Positions 49,568 to 62,420 of a stretch of DNA of 64,000 nt are shown here, piece after piece. Source of the stretch: Cucumis sativus (lineage: Eukaryota; Streptophyta; Magnoliopsida; Cucurbitales; Cucurbitaceae); NCBI RefSeq assembly GCF_000004075.3, contig NC_026657.2, positions 40,224,732 to 40,288,731 of the forward strand, written 5' to 3'. The position numbers and the translations under genes were made by a program. Numbering within the stretch: position 1 is the stretch's first letter; the number at the start of each line of letters is the position of its first letter. The notes below the pieces were generated by a model. That model made no database searches. It saw only the letters and a list, made by a program, of their open reading frames with translations, and was not told the origin of the DNA.

Positions 49568-50542
49568 TGTGAGAGAGATTGATGCAGTAGGAATAAATAC
49601 ACAAATGGGAGTTATATTATATACATGTGCACTTGATATCAACTTTATTTATAATGAAATGTGTGAAGAAGGTTAAATATAACCATGTGTTAAGAACCAC
49701 TATCAATTAGCTTTTATGACGATCTTTAAAATTTATAATATAGTTTTGTAATGGGGAGAAATTTAAGAACATGATTTTTGTTGTGGTAGCTATCTCTAAC
49801 ATTTGAGATTTTGATTATATCAAGAATACCCAAAAAAGAAAAAAAGAAAACAAAAACAATAGGGCCCTAGTTGTTTTGGATTCATTGTTCTTAGATCATA
49901 TGGATTCATTTTGTTGATAATTGGTTTTAAGGTGAGATCTTATGTTTATGTAATATGAAATCATAACTTATAAAATTACCAAAATTTGTATTCAATTTAT
50001 GTATGGTGAACTCCAGAAAAGGGCTTGTTGTGAGGAACCCACACAATGAAAAACCATTAAATCTCATAAATTTAACAACAGATACATAAATCAGTATTCT
50101 TTTTTTATTGGCTTTGAGATGAAATCTCGTGTTAATTATCTATAACAAAGTTCAATGTCTCTCTACGAATAATAACTTTTAAACATATATCAAATTAAAG
50201 CATTTTCCAAGATGGTAAACGTTATTGTAATTCATCATTTTTCATTTTTATTGATAGACCTCACATAAAGCACACAGATTCGAAATCTAACCAACTTCAT
50301 ATTCACCCTCGTTCAATATCAATTATATTTATTAGAGTCAGTACACACATACATCCAAATATTTGTCTCTTCATTTCATGTGAAATATTTCATCCACTTA
50401 TTGAACTCAATAAAAAAAGACAAATGAACCTTTTCATTACCACATAAATGACTAAAATAGTTGCTTTTAAATTATAAAATCGAAAAGTCTAAGATTAAAT
50501 TAACATTTCGAAAGTATATATGTACGATCAATACCCAACTCC
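49568..50542. other. Intergenic region between convergent genes D and E
   Basis: 'tttataatgaaatgtg' near 49655 may be a poly(A) signal of gene D. The rest is AT-rich with no supported gene or repeat. Confidence 0.5.
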
Positions 50543-53500
50543 TCAATATGAGAGTTTGATAATTCTGCAAAGGCAGTTGTCTACTAGCTTGGGGGCAGGT
50601 AAGTGAGTGGTGTCACATCTTTGATTAACTCTTTCCATTCTACAACATTATACATGAAAAAGAATTATTATATTTATAAATGTATATATTTTTTTTCTAT
50701 ATTTAAAAACCAACTCATTTATTTATTTTTAATTTAACAAAACAAAAAGGTAATCAACCATACTTACTTGTAATTGAGGATAAATTGATGGAGTAAAATT
50801 GTGATGTAAAGCTTGGTAAGTTCACTTCCAGGACAAAACCTACTTCCAATTCCAAAAGGGAGGAATTCTCCTGGCTTTGGTGTATAATTCTGCCCATCAC
50901 ATTTTACAAATAATACTGTACATTAACATTTAAAAGTCTACGTTTTAATTACCATATGTAAATAAATGAAACCTTTTCATGATAATACTTCCTCTTAAAA
51001 ATCATTCATATACTTATCAACATTCATTTATAAATAATCTTTTAGTCATCTTTCAACATGAAAGTTAGTTGTGTATCTTTATTTATTTATTTTTTAAGAT
51101 CATGTGGGGATTTATTTTATAAATTAAATATGGATAACCATAAAAAGAAAAAGAAAACATACATCCCATCTTGATGGATCGAATTCTTGGGGATTTGAAT
51201 ATATTTGAGGGTCCATATGAATAGCTCTTGTCCAAATCGTTACTGTCCACCCTTTAGGTATGGTGTAGTCTAAAACAAACAAACAAAAGAATAGTAAATT
51301 GCTATCAACAAAGACAATTATTGATATATATATATATAGTACTAACCATTGATGTGTACATTTGCTGTTGCCTCACGAAAACTTGCAACAGCAACTGTAT
51401 GTCTTCTTAGTAGCTCATTAGTGAACTGCAATCAGAAAATAAACTAAACTTAGATATATTCTTTCTACTGTTATTGTCAAAACTTTCAAGTTTTTATTGA
51501 TTGAGATTATAGTGTAGCAAACCAATACATATTAGAAACTATTAATTCCTTATTTGGCACATATCCTCACGATCTTATGTAATTAATATGATGTTCTCAT
51601 GCTGGATTCTTGCTGCATGTTTATGTGTATTTTATTTTATCATGATCTCTATTATTAATAATTTAGTCAATGATGTTAGAATGAAAGCAGGGATTTAATC
51701 CAAGAAATATATATAAAATTTACTTTTGATAAACTCACGATACATGGCCCTTTCATATTTTAGAAGTCAACTATCGTTATTTGTTTTCTAATTAGTGATT
51801 TAAATTGGGCAAAATTAATAGATTTTACAAAATAATTACACCATACAATAAAATTTCAGATTCTATCAATAATAGTAATATTGACAGACGGTGATAGAAG
51901 TCTAATAATTTTCTATCATTAATAGAATTCAAAATTTTGCTGCAACAAATAATTATTTTAATTTATTTTACTATTTTTAAAAATGCTCTATTTTATTTAT
52001 CTATATCTCACTCATATTTTCAAAAATCAAGTAAAATTTTAAAAAATAATCATACTACAAATTTGTTTCTTTGTTTGGAAAAACTACGTTAAGTGTGACT
52101 TAACACACGATGATAAACTAGCTGCTATAAATAAATCATTCTTTTTAACTAGAGATAAATATATATGAATATAACTTAATAAGAAAAAACTTGTATGACC
52201 TAATTTTTCTATTTTATATTTTGGACACTATTTTTTATTTTCTCTCTTTTTAGTTATACATTATGAACAAAAAAAATTATTAGAAAAACACCCACCTTCA
52301 TAAGATATTTCATTTGTTTGATTTCTGTAAAACTTAATCCCTTTTGAGTAGATGGTCTTTCTTTCATAATAAGCTCTTGCTCTTCCTGTAAAAATGATCA
52401 AATATCAAAACCCCATCATTAGTAGTCTTATTCAAGGACCAAAAGTTGAAAAATATCACACATAAAAAAGGGACTAAAATGAAATAATAAAAAGTACTTA
52501 ATTAATTTAACCTTAGCTTTTTGGAAGATATGAGAATTTTGTGAGATTTGCACAATAGCCCACATAGCAGTATAAGCTGGTGTATGATGTCCAGCATGTA
52601 GTAATCCAAGAAGCAAATCTATAATGGCTTTATTGTCATATAGTTTTTTCCCATTTTCATCAGTTGCCACAATTAATTTGTCCATTTGGCATTTCACTAA
52701 TTCATCATTTGTTTCTTTCCTTTCTAGAACTCTTCTTTTTTCCATAATCACACCTTCCAAGATATTTTCTATCTCTTTTCTTGCCTGTCAACAACAACAA
52801 CAACAATACTACTGTTAAATTAATTAATATTGGACTTTATATCTTTTCCTATTACATCCATTTGTGTACAACTAAAACAAAAAAGGAAAGAGAAAAGAGA
52901 ATTAAAATAGAGCTGCTTCTTCTTTTTTGCTTATCTATTTAAGATAATAATTTTGATGTAGCATTATGAGTGATTATACTTTTCTGAATTTTAATTAACA
53001 GTGCTACTCATAGATCTCTATTAATTGATGATATTGCTTGGGCAAAAAAGGTAAATTATAACTATTTGTTTATATATTTTCAATGAATCTTTATTTAAAG
53101 TACTAGAGAGATAAATTCTTTTTAAAACCATCAAATATGGAGAGCAAAATGGTATTTTAATTTTCTTTTGTATATGTTTGATAACGGTATGTATTTATTG
53201 TTTTCAAAAAATTGTATATACACAACAAAAATGTTTATAAAATTTTAGAATCTATTAATATATTTGGATGTATTAATGAATATTGATAAATGTCTATCCA
53301 TATTTATTATTAATAAGATTTAAAATTCAAGATATTGCTAATGAATATCGATAAATATCTATGTATTGATAAGATTTAAAATTCTACTAGATTTTATAAA
53401 TCTCTAAGCTTGTTTGATTGATAACATATTTTTCTTAGTTTTTTTTGTGTACTTGTACAAGTTATTTTCTTTAAATATATATACATATATATCCCAAGAG

Positions 53501-55405
53501 ATTCTACATTGAAAAAAATTGTATCATTCTTCTTTAAAATAATAAAAAAATAAATAAAAGAAATTCGACATAAAAAGATAATATTAAATATTAATGATAA
53601 ATTTTATTTTTTATAGTTAATATTTATTCTTAACTTAAATATGTCAAGAGATTTATATGAAAACAAATCTTATCTTTCTTTTAAAATAATAACAATAACT
53701 AAATAAGAGATTCCACATTAAAACAAATTCTTAAAATTAAATATTAATGATAAAATTACTTCTTTTTTTTTTACACTAAATAAACTTGATTCGTTTATTT
53801 CAGAAAATGTATGTTTCATCGAAAGAAAACTTTTTTTTTATTCTACATAATAATATATCAAAGTAAGAGACTTTGTGTTGATACTCTTATAAAGCATGCT
53901 AATTTCTTTCTAATAAAATTGATCGTTAAAAGAATAATAACAATAACAATAAAAAATAAAAAATAAAAGTTAAACTCATATTGCAATTTATCATCTTAAA
54001 CTTTGTCTAAGGAATTTATATATTTTACACATTGAAATCATCAACTGGAGTGCCCTAGATGCTAGATCGAACTTCTGCAATGACTATTCACACGCTTCTA
54101 TTCTATATTCTCAAATCCAAAAATGACGAGAGAGAAAAACGTTAAAAGATCAATACAAATGAACTAAATTGTATACCTTGAGTGCATGATGGTAGGTTAG
54201 GCCAGGGACATCATAAGGTAAAATGGACAAAATTACTGGACCCAAGTGTTTGTATAGTGCTTCAAGCTTATTCAATGTAGGGGTAGGAATTTCATTGCCT
54301 AAGAAGATACGAATAATGACTTTAAAAAGCAGACTTCCAATTTCACTCAACAATTCAATGGGTTCTTTCATTGTGCTCCATTCCTCTAACCCTTTGCTCA
54401 TTATTTCCTCAATGAAACTCACATATTTAGATAATATCTCATACCCATTTAAGGGGGATGCCATTATTCTATAGAATGTTTTGTGATCAATCCTTGAGAA
54501 AAGACCATTTACTTCTAATAATTTCACTGATTTTGGATAATTTGGTTTGAACTTTTGGTCGTCTAAGTATATCCGTCGACATATTTCTGGATCTGTTACG
54601 ATGATGGTCGGCCTTCCATAGAGGTGGCTTTTGTACATTCCAACTCTTCCATTTCTGCTTAGAAATTATTGGTCAGAATGAGTTCTTAAGGAAAAAAAAC
54701 CCTCTTTTTTGTTCAAAAGTTTAGATGAGTTCTTAAAATATTAGTAACTAGAAAATAAAGTAAACAAAGATAGGGACGGAATGAGTAATTATAAACTAAA
54801 GTTTTCGAAAGCAAAAAATAACCCATTAGTTATAAGGTGGGGCGTAAATCTTTGATTTTGCTTCTTTAAAAATAAAATCGTATTGGTTTTTTACAGTTTT
54901 CTTATCATGGTTTTCATGGTTTCTCTATTTAAAAGCTAGCTTGAAACCTTAGGTGGATAGACCACGATACCCATTTTTTAAGCAAAATGATATAAGACGA
55001 AAAACAATAGGTGCAACAAAATATCTTAGTTAAATTTGACATGCATCTCTATCACTTTCATCACATTTATAAAGGTATGGTTATAGTAATATACTTGAAT
55101 AGATTGATATAATAATGTCAGACCCGTGAAGAATAATCAAAAGGCAAAAGAAAGTGAAATAGAGATGAAGAAATATACCTTGAAATAAGATGATGAATGA
55201 AAGAATCTGGATCACCACCAGCCTTAAATGCTTTGTAAAAGGAGAATGAAGATCCAATAAGTGGCCATCCCAAATCACCAGAAGGAAGTGATTTGTAAAC
55301 TCTTCTTCCTAACTTAACCAAATACCATACTTCATTTAGTTTCCTCACAAAAAAGTAAACCCCTAAAACACTTCCAATAATCACACAAACACTTAACATT
55401 TCCAT
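50543..55405 (-). CDS. Cytochrome P450, CYP88 family (gene E)
   Basis: Exons 5' to 3': 55405-55179, 54654-54177, 52784-52512, 52385-52296, 51425-51347, 51269-51163, 50889-50768, 50639-50543; 490 residues, all GT-AG. Start at 55405 ([10 protein letters not shown]) matches gene D; in-frame ATGs at 55408 and further upstream are less likely. Hinge [18 protein letters not shown] (second Pro of PPG is Ser), then RNGRVGMYK where the family has RYG(R/K), I-helix [13 protein letters not shown] (H302 in the acid position), NELLR, DPSRWD, haem loop [13 protein letters not shown] (C437), tail VDNCLCRII. Introns are longer than in B-D, notably intron 2 (1.39 kb) with AT-rich repeat sequence. The most divergent member of the B-E group and the end of the array. 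Confidence 0.92.
51820..51990. repeat. Short inverted-repeat element in gene E intron 4
   Basis: 'caataaaatttcagattcta' is opposed by 'tagaattcaaaattttgctg', with 'tcaataatagtaatattgac' between. The same arrangement occurs at 24200-24400 (gene A intron 1), 45370-45480 and 56690-56960. A small foldback family related in style to the MITE copies. Confidence 0.5.
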
Positions 55406-57340
55406 CATCTTTATTTGGATATTTGCTAATTTGTTGTGGAAACCCTCCACCCCCACTAAGTCTTTTATATAGTCCCAAATCAATTGAAGTATAATAGAAT
55501 ATTGATTAAACTATTACATTATTATCCATACATCTTACTCATTTTTACTAATGTTAATTATGCAATCGACAAACAAAGAAAATAGAAAATATTAATATTG
55601 TGTATATAATAATCAATACAAAGATTTATGTAGTTTATTAGCATAATATAAATAAAGAGAGTTGTTTATTATTAAAGAGAAAATATCATGTTACAAAGAC
55701 TATAAAGATTTACTTGATTCACTCAATAATGGTCGAGTTAGTCATGTTTAATCATTTGGAGTATCAAATAACAAATTTAAGACATTTCAACATTTACTTG
55801 TTTTGACGGCTTTTAAAGTTAACAATATTTAGAAATTTCTTTTTTATCTTGAAGCGTCATTAAATATAGATAGGATAATGATCAAAACTACGCACTCTTA
55901 ACTTTTAAATTTTTACGAAATTAAGAACTACAAATATCTTGTTGTTGGAGGTGTAGATATAATATAATAGCTATAAACTCTTTAATTTTAGGCCTTTTTT
56001 TTTCTTTTCAATCATACATCAACACACATTTTCGTTGGATATATCTCTCTTTCGAATTGTGATTTTAATTTATGTATGGCTTTGTACTATGTATTATAGA
56101 GAGACCTAAATTTGTTTACGTATAAAACTTTTAAAAAAATTGGGCTTTTGAAACAAAATATATGAGAGCTTGAAAATTTAATCACGAAACTTGTTAGTGA
56201 ACCCGCCGTAATTAAGTAGAATAAGTTTCTAAATTAACTTTTTTCAATTAAGAAAAGAATTTTTCATCTTTGAACTTATCTTTACCTTTCAACGTTTAAA
56301 TTCAAAATATAATCGTATATAATAATATTTTTGGAAAGTTACAAATATAATAAACTTTGCCGAAAAAGAAAGTAAAGTATAATCTTCTAATTTATTGTAG
56401 AACGTTAAACTTTAACAATTAAATTTAGAGTATAATCGTATATACTAACATTTTTTAAAAACTACAAATATAGTAAACTAGATAGAAAAAGAAAGTAAAG
56501 TATAATATTCTAACTTATTATTGAACGTTACATTTTCACAATTAAATTCAAAGTATAATTATATATAATAATATTTTTGAAAAATTATAAATATAATAAA
56601 CTTTGGAGAAAAAAGAAAGTAAAGTAGTAATTTATAGCTAGTAGATGGAAGAGAAGAGAGTTGAGCTGGAGACTAGAAAAAAAAACAAACCATTTATAAG
56701 CTATAATCTTCTATCACTATATCATATCAATGACTATTGGTGATAAAATTTACTATAGGTTGTAAATATTTTGTAAAATCTACTATTTTTAAAAATTCCC
56801 CTTGCATATATATTTGTTTTAGGAGAATTTTCAAAAATAAATTTTTTTATAAAATATTTATAAGGTATAACAAATTCTATCACTTATAATCATTGATATG
56901 TTATAGTGATAGAATCCAAAATTTTGTTAGAGCTCGTAAATATTTTACTTATTTATTTATTTTATTTTATTTGAATTTAGTTAATTTTCATAAATAAAAC
57001 ATAACGGTAAAATATTTACATTCACATTAAAGTTGATTATTTTTTCACAATTTCGTAATTGTCTTTATTGGTTTATAAAGATTTTTCAATTTTGATTTTT
57101 TTTTTTTCGATTTTTTCTGCAACATTCTCTATTCTCTCCTCTTTATGATCTTTGACAGTATTCTTTCTTTTCATCGTCTTTCTTCTTCTCTTCTGCAATT
57201 TTTTCTTCTTCTTTCCATCGTCTTTTTCTCTTCTTTTGTAATTTTTTTTTAAAATCGTTATTTGGTTCAAGATCGTGTACCAAATATATAATATCTTTTT
57301 AAAAAAAAAATTCAAATTGTTATTGTGTTGTTTAGATACA
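55406..57340. other. 5' flank of gene E and repeats
   Basis: No gene. 55625-55840 shares motifs with the insert in the H-protein gene. 56290-56640 has three diverged copies of a roughly 115-base unit ('gaaagtaaagtataat...ttattg...aacgtta..ttt..caattaaattcaaagtataat..tatata'). 56690-56960 is a foldback repeat. 57090-57250 is CT-rich. Confidence 0.5.
56290..56640. repeat. Tandem repeat, about 115-bp unit, three copies
   Basis: Copies begin near 56290, 56405 and 56525. Each has 'aaattcaaagtataat' or a variant, 'taataatatttttgaaaa..ta', 'caaatataataaact' and 'gaaagtaaagta'. They differ at about one base in eight. Confidence 0.7.
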
Positions 57341-57349
57341 AATATAAAA

Positions 57350-57715
57350 GATCATGAAAAAAAATCTTTGGTATATTGAATAACACCAAAGAATCTTTTA
57401 AAAATCTTTTAGATTTGGCTTTTCAAATTTAAACAATTGTGTAAAAAAATAGTCAAATGTAAACAATTGTCATCAAAGAATCTTTTAAAAAATTATTTAG
57501 ATTTGGCAAATAATGTGTGAAAAAATAGTTAAATTTAAGTGATCGTATACCGAATATAAACTATCGTTTTTAAAAAATCGTTGAGATTTGACAACTCAAA
57601 TTTAAACAATCAATCTAAATGAATGTTTACAAAAAAAATTATTAAAAAATCGTTTAGATTTACACGTGATCATTTAGATCTAGGAAGTCAAATCTAAACG
57701 ATCAAATTCTAAACT
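57350..57715. repeat. Palindromic 'TTTAGATTTGG' repeat cluster, second site
   Basis: Units 'tttagatttgg', 'caaatttaaacaatt' and 'aatctaaacgatc' alternate in both orientations, as at 12200-12560. Separated by 'aagaatcttttaaaa' spacers that also recur. Confidence 0.65.
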
Positions 57716-58133
57716 ATCATTTCCCAAATACTAAATTATGGTTTTTCAAATATATTGCGCTCGTCCGATTTCAATTAATTGGACATTTTTGAAATTTTAT
57801 ATTGTGAGTGTAGGCTTTTTTTTATTTTCGAAATTGTGATGTGGTATAAATATTTTGACATTTTATTTTATTTTTTAAAAGACACCAAAAGAACTATAAA
57901 ACAAGAAGAAGAAACAAATTGGTCTTCAAATGAATTTGGTGATCACTACTGTGTATTTGTCAAATTTATTTTGTTTGATTTTAGTTAAATTGATTTTAGT
58001 TATTAGAACTATTTTGATTTAAAAATTAATTAATTAATTTTCAAATGGAATCGTTTTATGTAGTTATGGAGTTTAAATCATAAAATCCATATAAATATAT
58101 ATTACTAACCAAAAATTAGTTAAATACATATTG

Positions 58134-58222
58134 TGAAATAAACACAAAGTGTGAAATAAACACAAAGTGTGAAATAAATGTGAAATAAATACAGAGTGTG
58201 AAATGAATGCAGTGAAATGAAC
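58134..58222. repeat. 18-bp minisatellite
   Basis: About four to five units of 'aaataaacacaaagtgtg', the last ones diverged and shortened. Confidence 0.85.
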
Positions 58223-58677
58223 AATAGTGTACTAACCAATTAGGTTTGATCAATTAATATTAATATCAAAACCAATCAACTCAAATTTAATAAGCACCCA
58301 AATTAAACTAAAAAAAAAAGTAAGTGTTTGAAAGCCAATAAAAAAATATTTGTAAGTATGAAAAAAACAAGTTAAATACCTTTTAGCTATATCGCAAGCT
58401 TATAACTATTCGTTTAGCTAAAGCACATAGACAATAAAAACATAGTGCACTTTGGTAACCCAGTTCGGCAAATATTGTGGGAGCTTCTCTGCTCAGAAGT
58501 ATTATTGAGATTCATAATATGTAACTATCTCATTGGTTACATTAAATAATTAAATCATAATTATTAGTAAACTTAGACTCCCTGAAGGTGTGCAGGATAA
58601 ACTTAGGCTCCCTTGAGAATGTGTAGAATCTCTTTGAAGAGACTGATACAAACTCTCCTGTCTTTATGAACTGATCC

Positions 58678-58833
58678 TTCAGTCCAATTGTCTTCTCATC
58701 AACATACTCCTACATACTCCTTATTCTCGTTTATTTCATAATCAAATCATGACGGATCAGTCCAATTGTCTTCTCATCAACATACTCCTACATACTCCTT
58801 ATTCTCGTTTATTTCATAATCAAATCATGACGT
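58678..58833. repeat. 78-bp near-perfect tandem duplication
   Basis: Starting 'tcagtccaattgtcttctca' at 58678, the unit repeats at 58756 with differences only in the last two bases. The surrounding 58400-58670 ('aacccagttcggca', 'agactccctgaaggtgtgca', 'aggctcccttgagaatgtg') looks retroelement-derived. Confidence 0.95.
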
Positions 58834-59384
58834 TCAGAACTCGTGATCTTTTATTTCGTAATCTTTCTATTTTTTTGCACACCCAACAACCAAAATCTTT
58901 TGAGAATATATATAGTATAATTTTCCATAATCAAAGGAAACAATCTTATCGAGATTTCTAAATAATAGGAACATTAAATATTTTCATAAAAGAATTAGGA
59001 ATTATACACTTTTTGACAAAATATCCTAACAAAGTATATTTTAAATAATTTTTAGAAAAAAAAATTAAACAAAAATGAGTTTGATATTTAATTCAATCCA
59101 AACGGACTCTACTTTAATATTTTTTCACCTACTTTAGTTGGACTAACTAGTTGATTTAGTTACTCTAACCAAACTATATTATCTAGTGTCAAATTAAGAC
59201 ATTAATCTAACAATTAAATTTAAATAAAATCGGACAAACTTAGGTGGCTACATTCTTCTTCATTTGATCTCTAGTTGTCTATTGAAAAAATAACTTCAAT
59301 GATAAAGTATGACTGAGAATTATTTTTCATGATCAAATGAAATTTATAATAGTGATCTCTATACAATACAAGTACAACCCCATA

Positions 59385-59992
59385 CTACAAATAAGCCTTT
59401 TCATGATCGTCAATCTCTTCTCTTAAACATTTGGCTTCCATCTCTTGACTTCCTCTCTCTTTCTCTAAACAAATAAGCCTTATCATATACACAGTGAAAT
59501 ATGAAAGGTCTTCAAATCTTGAATAATAGTGTGTCAAAACATTCATTAGTATTAATGGGCTTGAATAATGCAAATGGTCTACAAATCACAATATGTGCTT
59601 TTCTTTCTTAAGTAGATATACAATTCAAAAGGTTTCATTAGCACTGATGGACAGTAATTGATCCATTTTTTGAAGAAGACATATGTGTTTCAAACCATTT
59701 GGTTGGACTATGACACAACCCATAATAATATATATCTATCTATTTTCATGGGCTTTGATAAGTGTATAACTAAGCTCCAATCTCAAAAGATTGTTATCTA
59801 TAACAAAATCTTTGATCCATGACTCTTTCTCTCTTGCATCTTCCACTTGAATACAATGAATGTTCTTCCTAGTTTTGTTGCTGGATGCATGTAAGTAATT
59901 GCACAAATACTGTCATAAAACTGCTGTGGGTACACCCAGTACTTAAGGTCTCGGAGAAGGGACCAGCTTCTAACATAGCACAACATTGACAA
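59385..59992 (-). pseudogene. Unidentified coding relic
   Basis: Two minus-strand open stretches look protein-like: 59992-59798 (LRDLKYWVYPQQFYDSICAI followed by TYMHPATKLG, then KWKMQERKSHG) and 59573-59385 (ending CLEKERGSQEMEAKCLREEI). They are in order but separated by non-coding sequence with no clear splice signals. I do not recognise the family; it may be exons of an eroded gene or a captured fragment. Confidence 0.35.
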
Positions 59993-60004
59993 CTCTGTTC
60001 GAAA

Positions 60005-60185
60005 GTGTTTGGAGACAGATGAGTGATTTATAATAGTTTAGAGATTATAATAGTTTGTGTTTTGGAGATACAGTCTATTATAGTCAAAGTTTAAAGTGCA
60101 GACTACTATAGTACATGTTATTATAAACTATGGAAAGAGATTATTATAATCTGTGTGTTTATGGTGAAAATTATTATAATCTGAG
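60005..60185. repeat. Subterminal-repeat block, MITE-like
   Basis: 'tataatagtttagagattat', 'agtttgtgttttggagatac' and 'attattataatctg' recur several times in both orientations in 180 bases. This wording fits a small non-autonomous DNA transposon end. No terminal inverted repeat defined. Confidence 0.45.
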
Positions 60186-62004
60186 TTTTTCAATACTCTT
60201 TTTTTATATGTATATGAAATACACATTTTTGTTCTATTGATTTTATTAAATCTTATTAATTATGATGTTTATTTAACAAATTTAGTTTTAAACTTGATTT
60301 TTCACTTCTTCTTCTCCATTTATCATTTCTTTATTATTTCACTATTTAACCTCTTGTTTATCTCGCTAAAAAAATTTTTGCACTACACATTAAGTACATT
60401 TATAATAACTAAACATTAACGATTTTTGGCTTACTAGCTAGTATAAGACATACACTTTTGACCGAAGGGCTAGAGTTTCAAACCCACCCCCAAATCGTTG
60501 CATACTAAAATATATACAAATTAATTAATTAGTATCTAATACTTTATAATGACCTATAAGTCTAAATCATTAAAAGAAAAAAAATCAACATTTGACTTGA
60601 AAAAACTATATTTGAAATTGGACTCTCCAATTTTCAAAACAATGTTAGAGATTAAATCTCCAAATGGTAATAGCAAACTTATACCATTATTATAATTTCT
60701 ATAATTTTATATAAGTTTGAAGATTCAATAACCATATATATATATAATTAAGCTGGAGAACCAATTTCTATAATTGATGGTTTGAGGGTATATAATTACA
60801 ATTACTACATGCATCATTTATTTAAAGGCGAATTTTGCAATTTGCCATTAATTTTTGTGAATTCAAAATATAATGGATCCATAATAATATATTAAACATT
60901 AGACTAAACTTTTATAAAATTGAAAATATAAGAATTAATTAAGCAAGACTTTATGGACTAAATATTCACTCCAAAAAGTTTGATAGATTAAAAGTAAAAG
61001 TTTTAACCCAACGTTGACATAAAATCTATTACTCTTTAAATTAACTATATAGAACACAATGTAATAACTTTTTTTTCATTAAACCCTAAAATAATATGAT
61101 TGCATGCATACATATTAGTGGATATCAAATTTATAAAAATTAAAAGAAAAAGAAATGTATATATTATATTATTACACTACCAAAATTCTCACATTTGTTT
61201 TATTAGTAATTTAGAATTGTATGGGTGTGACCCAATCCCAATTTTGTTGTTCTAGAAAGTTAAGATATGGTCTATGGTCTCCTAATATTAAATTAAGAAC
61301 AACAGCATGCATTACAAATTACTTGAATTTAATATCTTATATTATTTGATACTATATATTAATCCTCTAATAAAATTCAAAAGCTTTAAGTTGTTAGGTT
61401 ATATGATCTATTCCTTTGATAATATTTTTGAATATTTGGATGTGTCTCAGAGTGATTATATAAAAATTTAAAATCAAATATATTATTGTGTATGGTTAAA
61501 GTAAAGTTCATCCATTTTATTTATTTTATATTAACTTTTCGATACATTCTCCTTTTCATAACTTCCAATTTAATGTTTTGTCTATTTTCTTTCCTTTTTG
61601 GAAAAGAGAAAAATTATGCCCTTTCACTTATTTGGGGAAGGGATGAAATGGTTTTTAATTTGGTGGGTTTCTACAAAATCTTTTACCAAAAATTATATGT
61701 ATGGGAATTGGGATCCAGTTGAAGGTGATAATTGATCTCCACCATCATCCAATTGTTAGCTATATATGTTAATAATTCAAAATTTCAAAAAAAAAAAATT
61801 CATTAAAATCAACTCTAAGAACAATAAGACAACAATTCACTGTTAATTACTTTACTTAAAATTAGGAACTTAAGTTTTCCTCTAACATCTTCCAGATGAG
61901 AAGAATATAAATAATATATCTACGGTAAAAACAAATTACGATGGTAATTTTATAAAATGCTTGAGAAAGGATTCGTTAAAGATCCACTCAAGGGATAAGG
62001 GTAT

Positions 62005-62420
62005 AAACAGGTTGAGTTATTGGATTGGGTTGGAGAACGTTTTCAATCTAACCCATATTTTCGGGTTGGTTGAGTTGACAACCTAAATAGTATTCTCAAC
62101 TCACCCCTTAAAATATGAATTGGGTTGTCGGAGTGAGACGTTGGAGACTGAGAAGGAGATGGTGAACATTAAAGATGAGAGACCGAGATGAGAGAAAGAA
62201 GGGTGAGCCCGAGAGATAGTTAAACGAAATAAAAATGAGGCGTGAATTCATGACCTACTTATTTTTCCATTTACTAAATTAATAATAATAATTTAATTAT
62301 TATTATTATATATATATTAACCTCAACTCAATCAAAAAAAACATTCAACTCAATTCAACCCTTATAATATGTGTTGAATAGTTCGAGTTATTTGAATTGT
62401 CTAATTACTTTTATACCTCT
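62005..62420. mobile_element. Foldback element with 'gggttggttgag' core
   Basis: Left edge 'agggataagggtataaacag' opposes right edge 'tttatacctctatc', and inner 'aggttgagttattggattgg' opposes 'gttatttgaattgtc' and 'caactcaattcaaccc'. Central part has 'aacccatattttcgggttgg'. Non-coding; resembles hAT-type MITEs of dicots, but the target-site duplication was not established. Confidence 0.45.

Noticed and set aside
57073-57315. Lys-rich 80-codon open frame on the minus strand
   Set aside because: It is the translation of a CT-rich low-complexity tract; no protein-like complexity.
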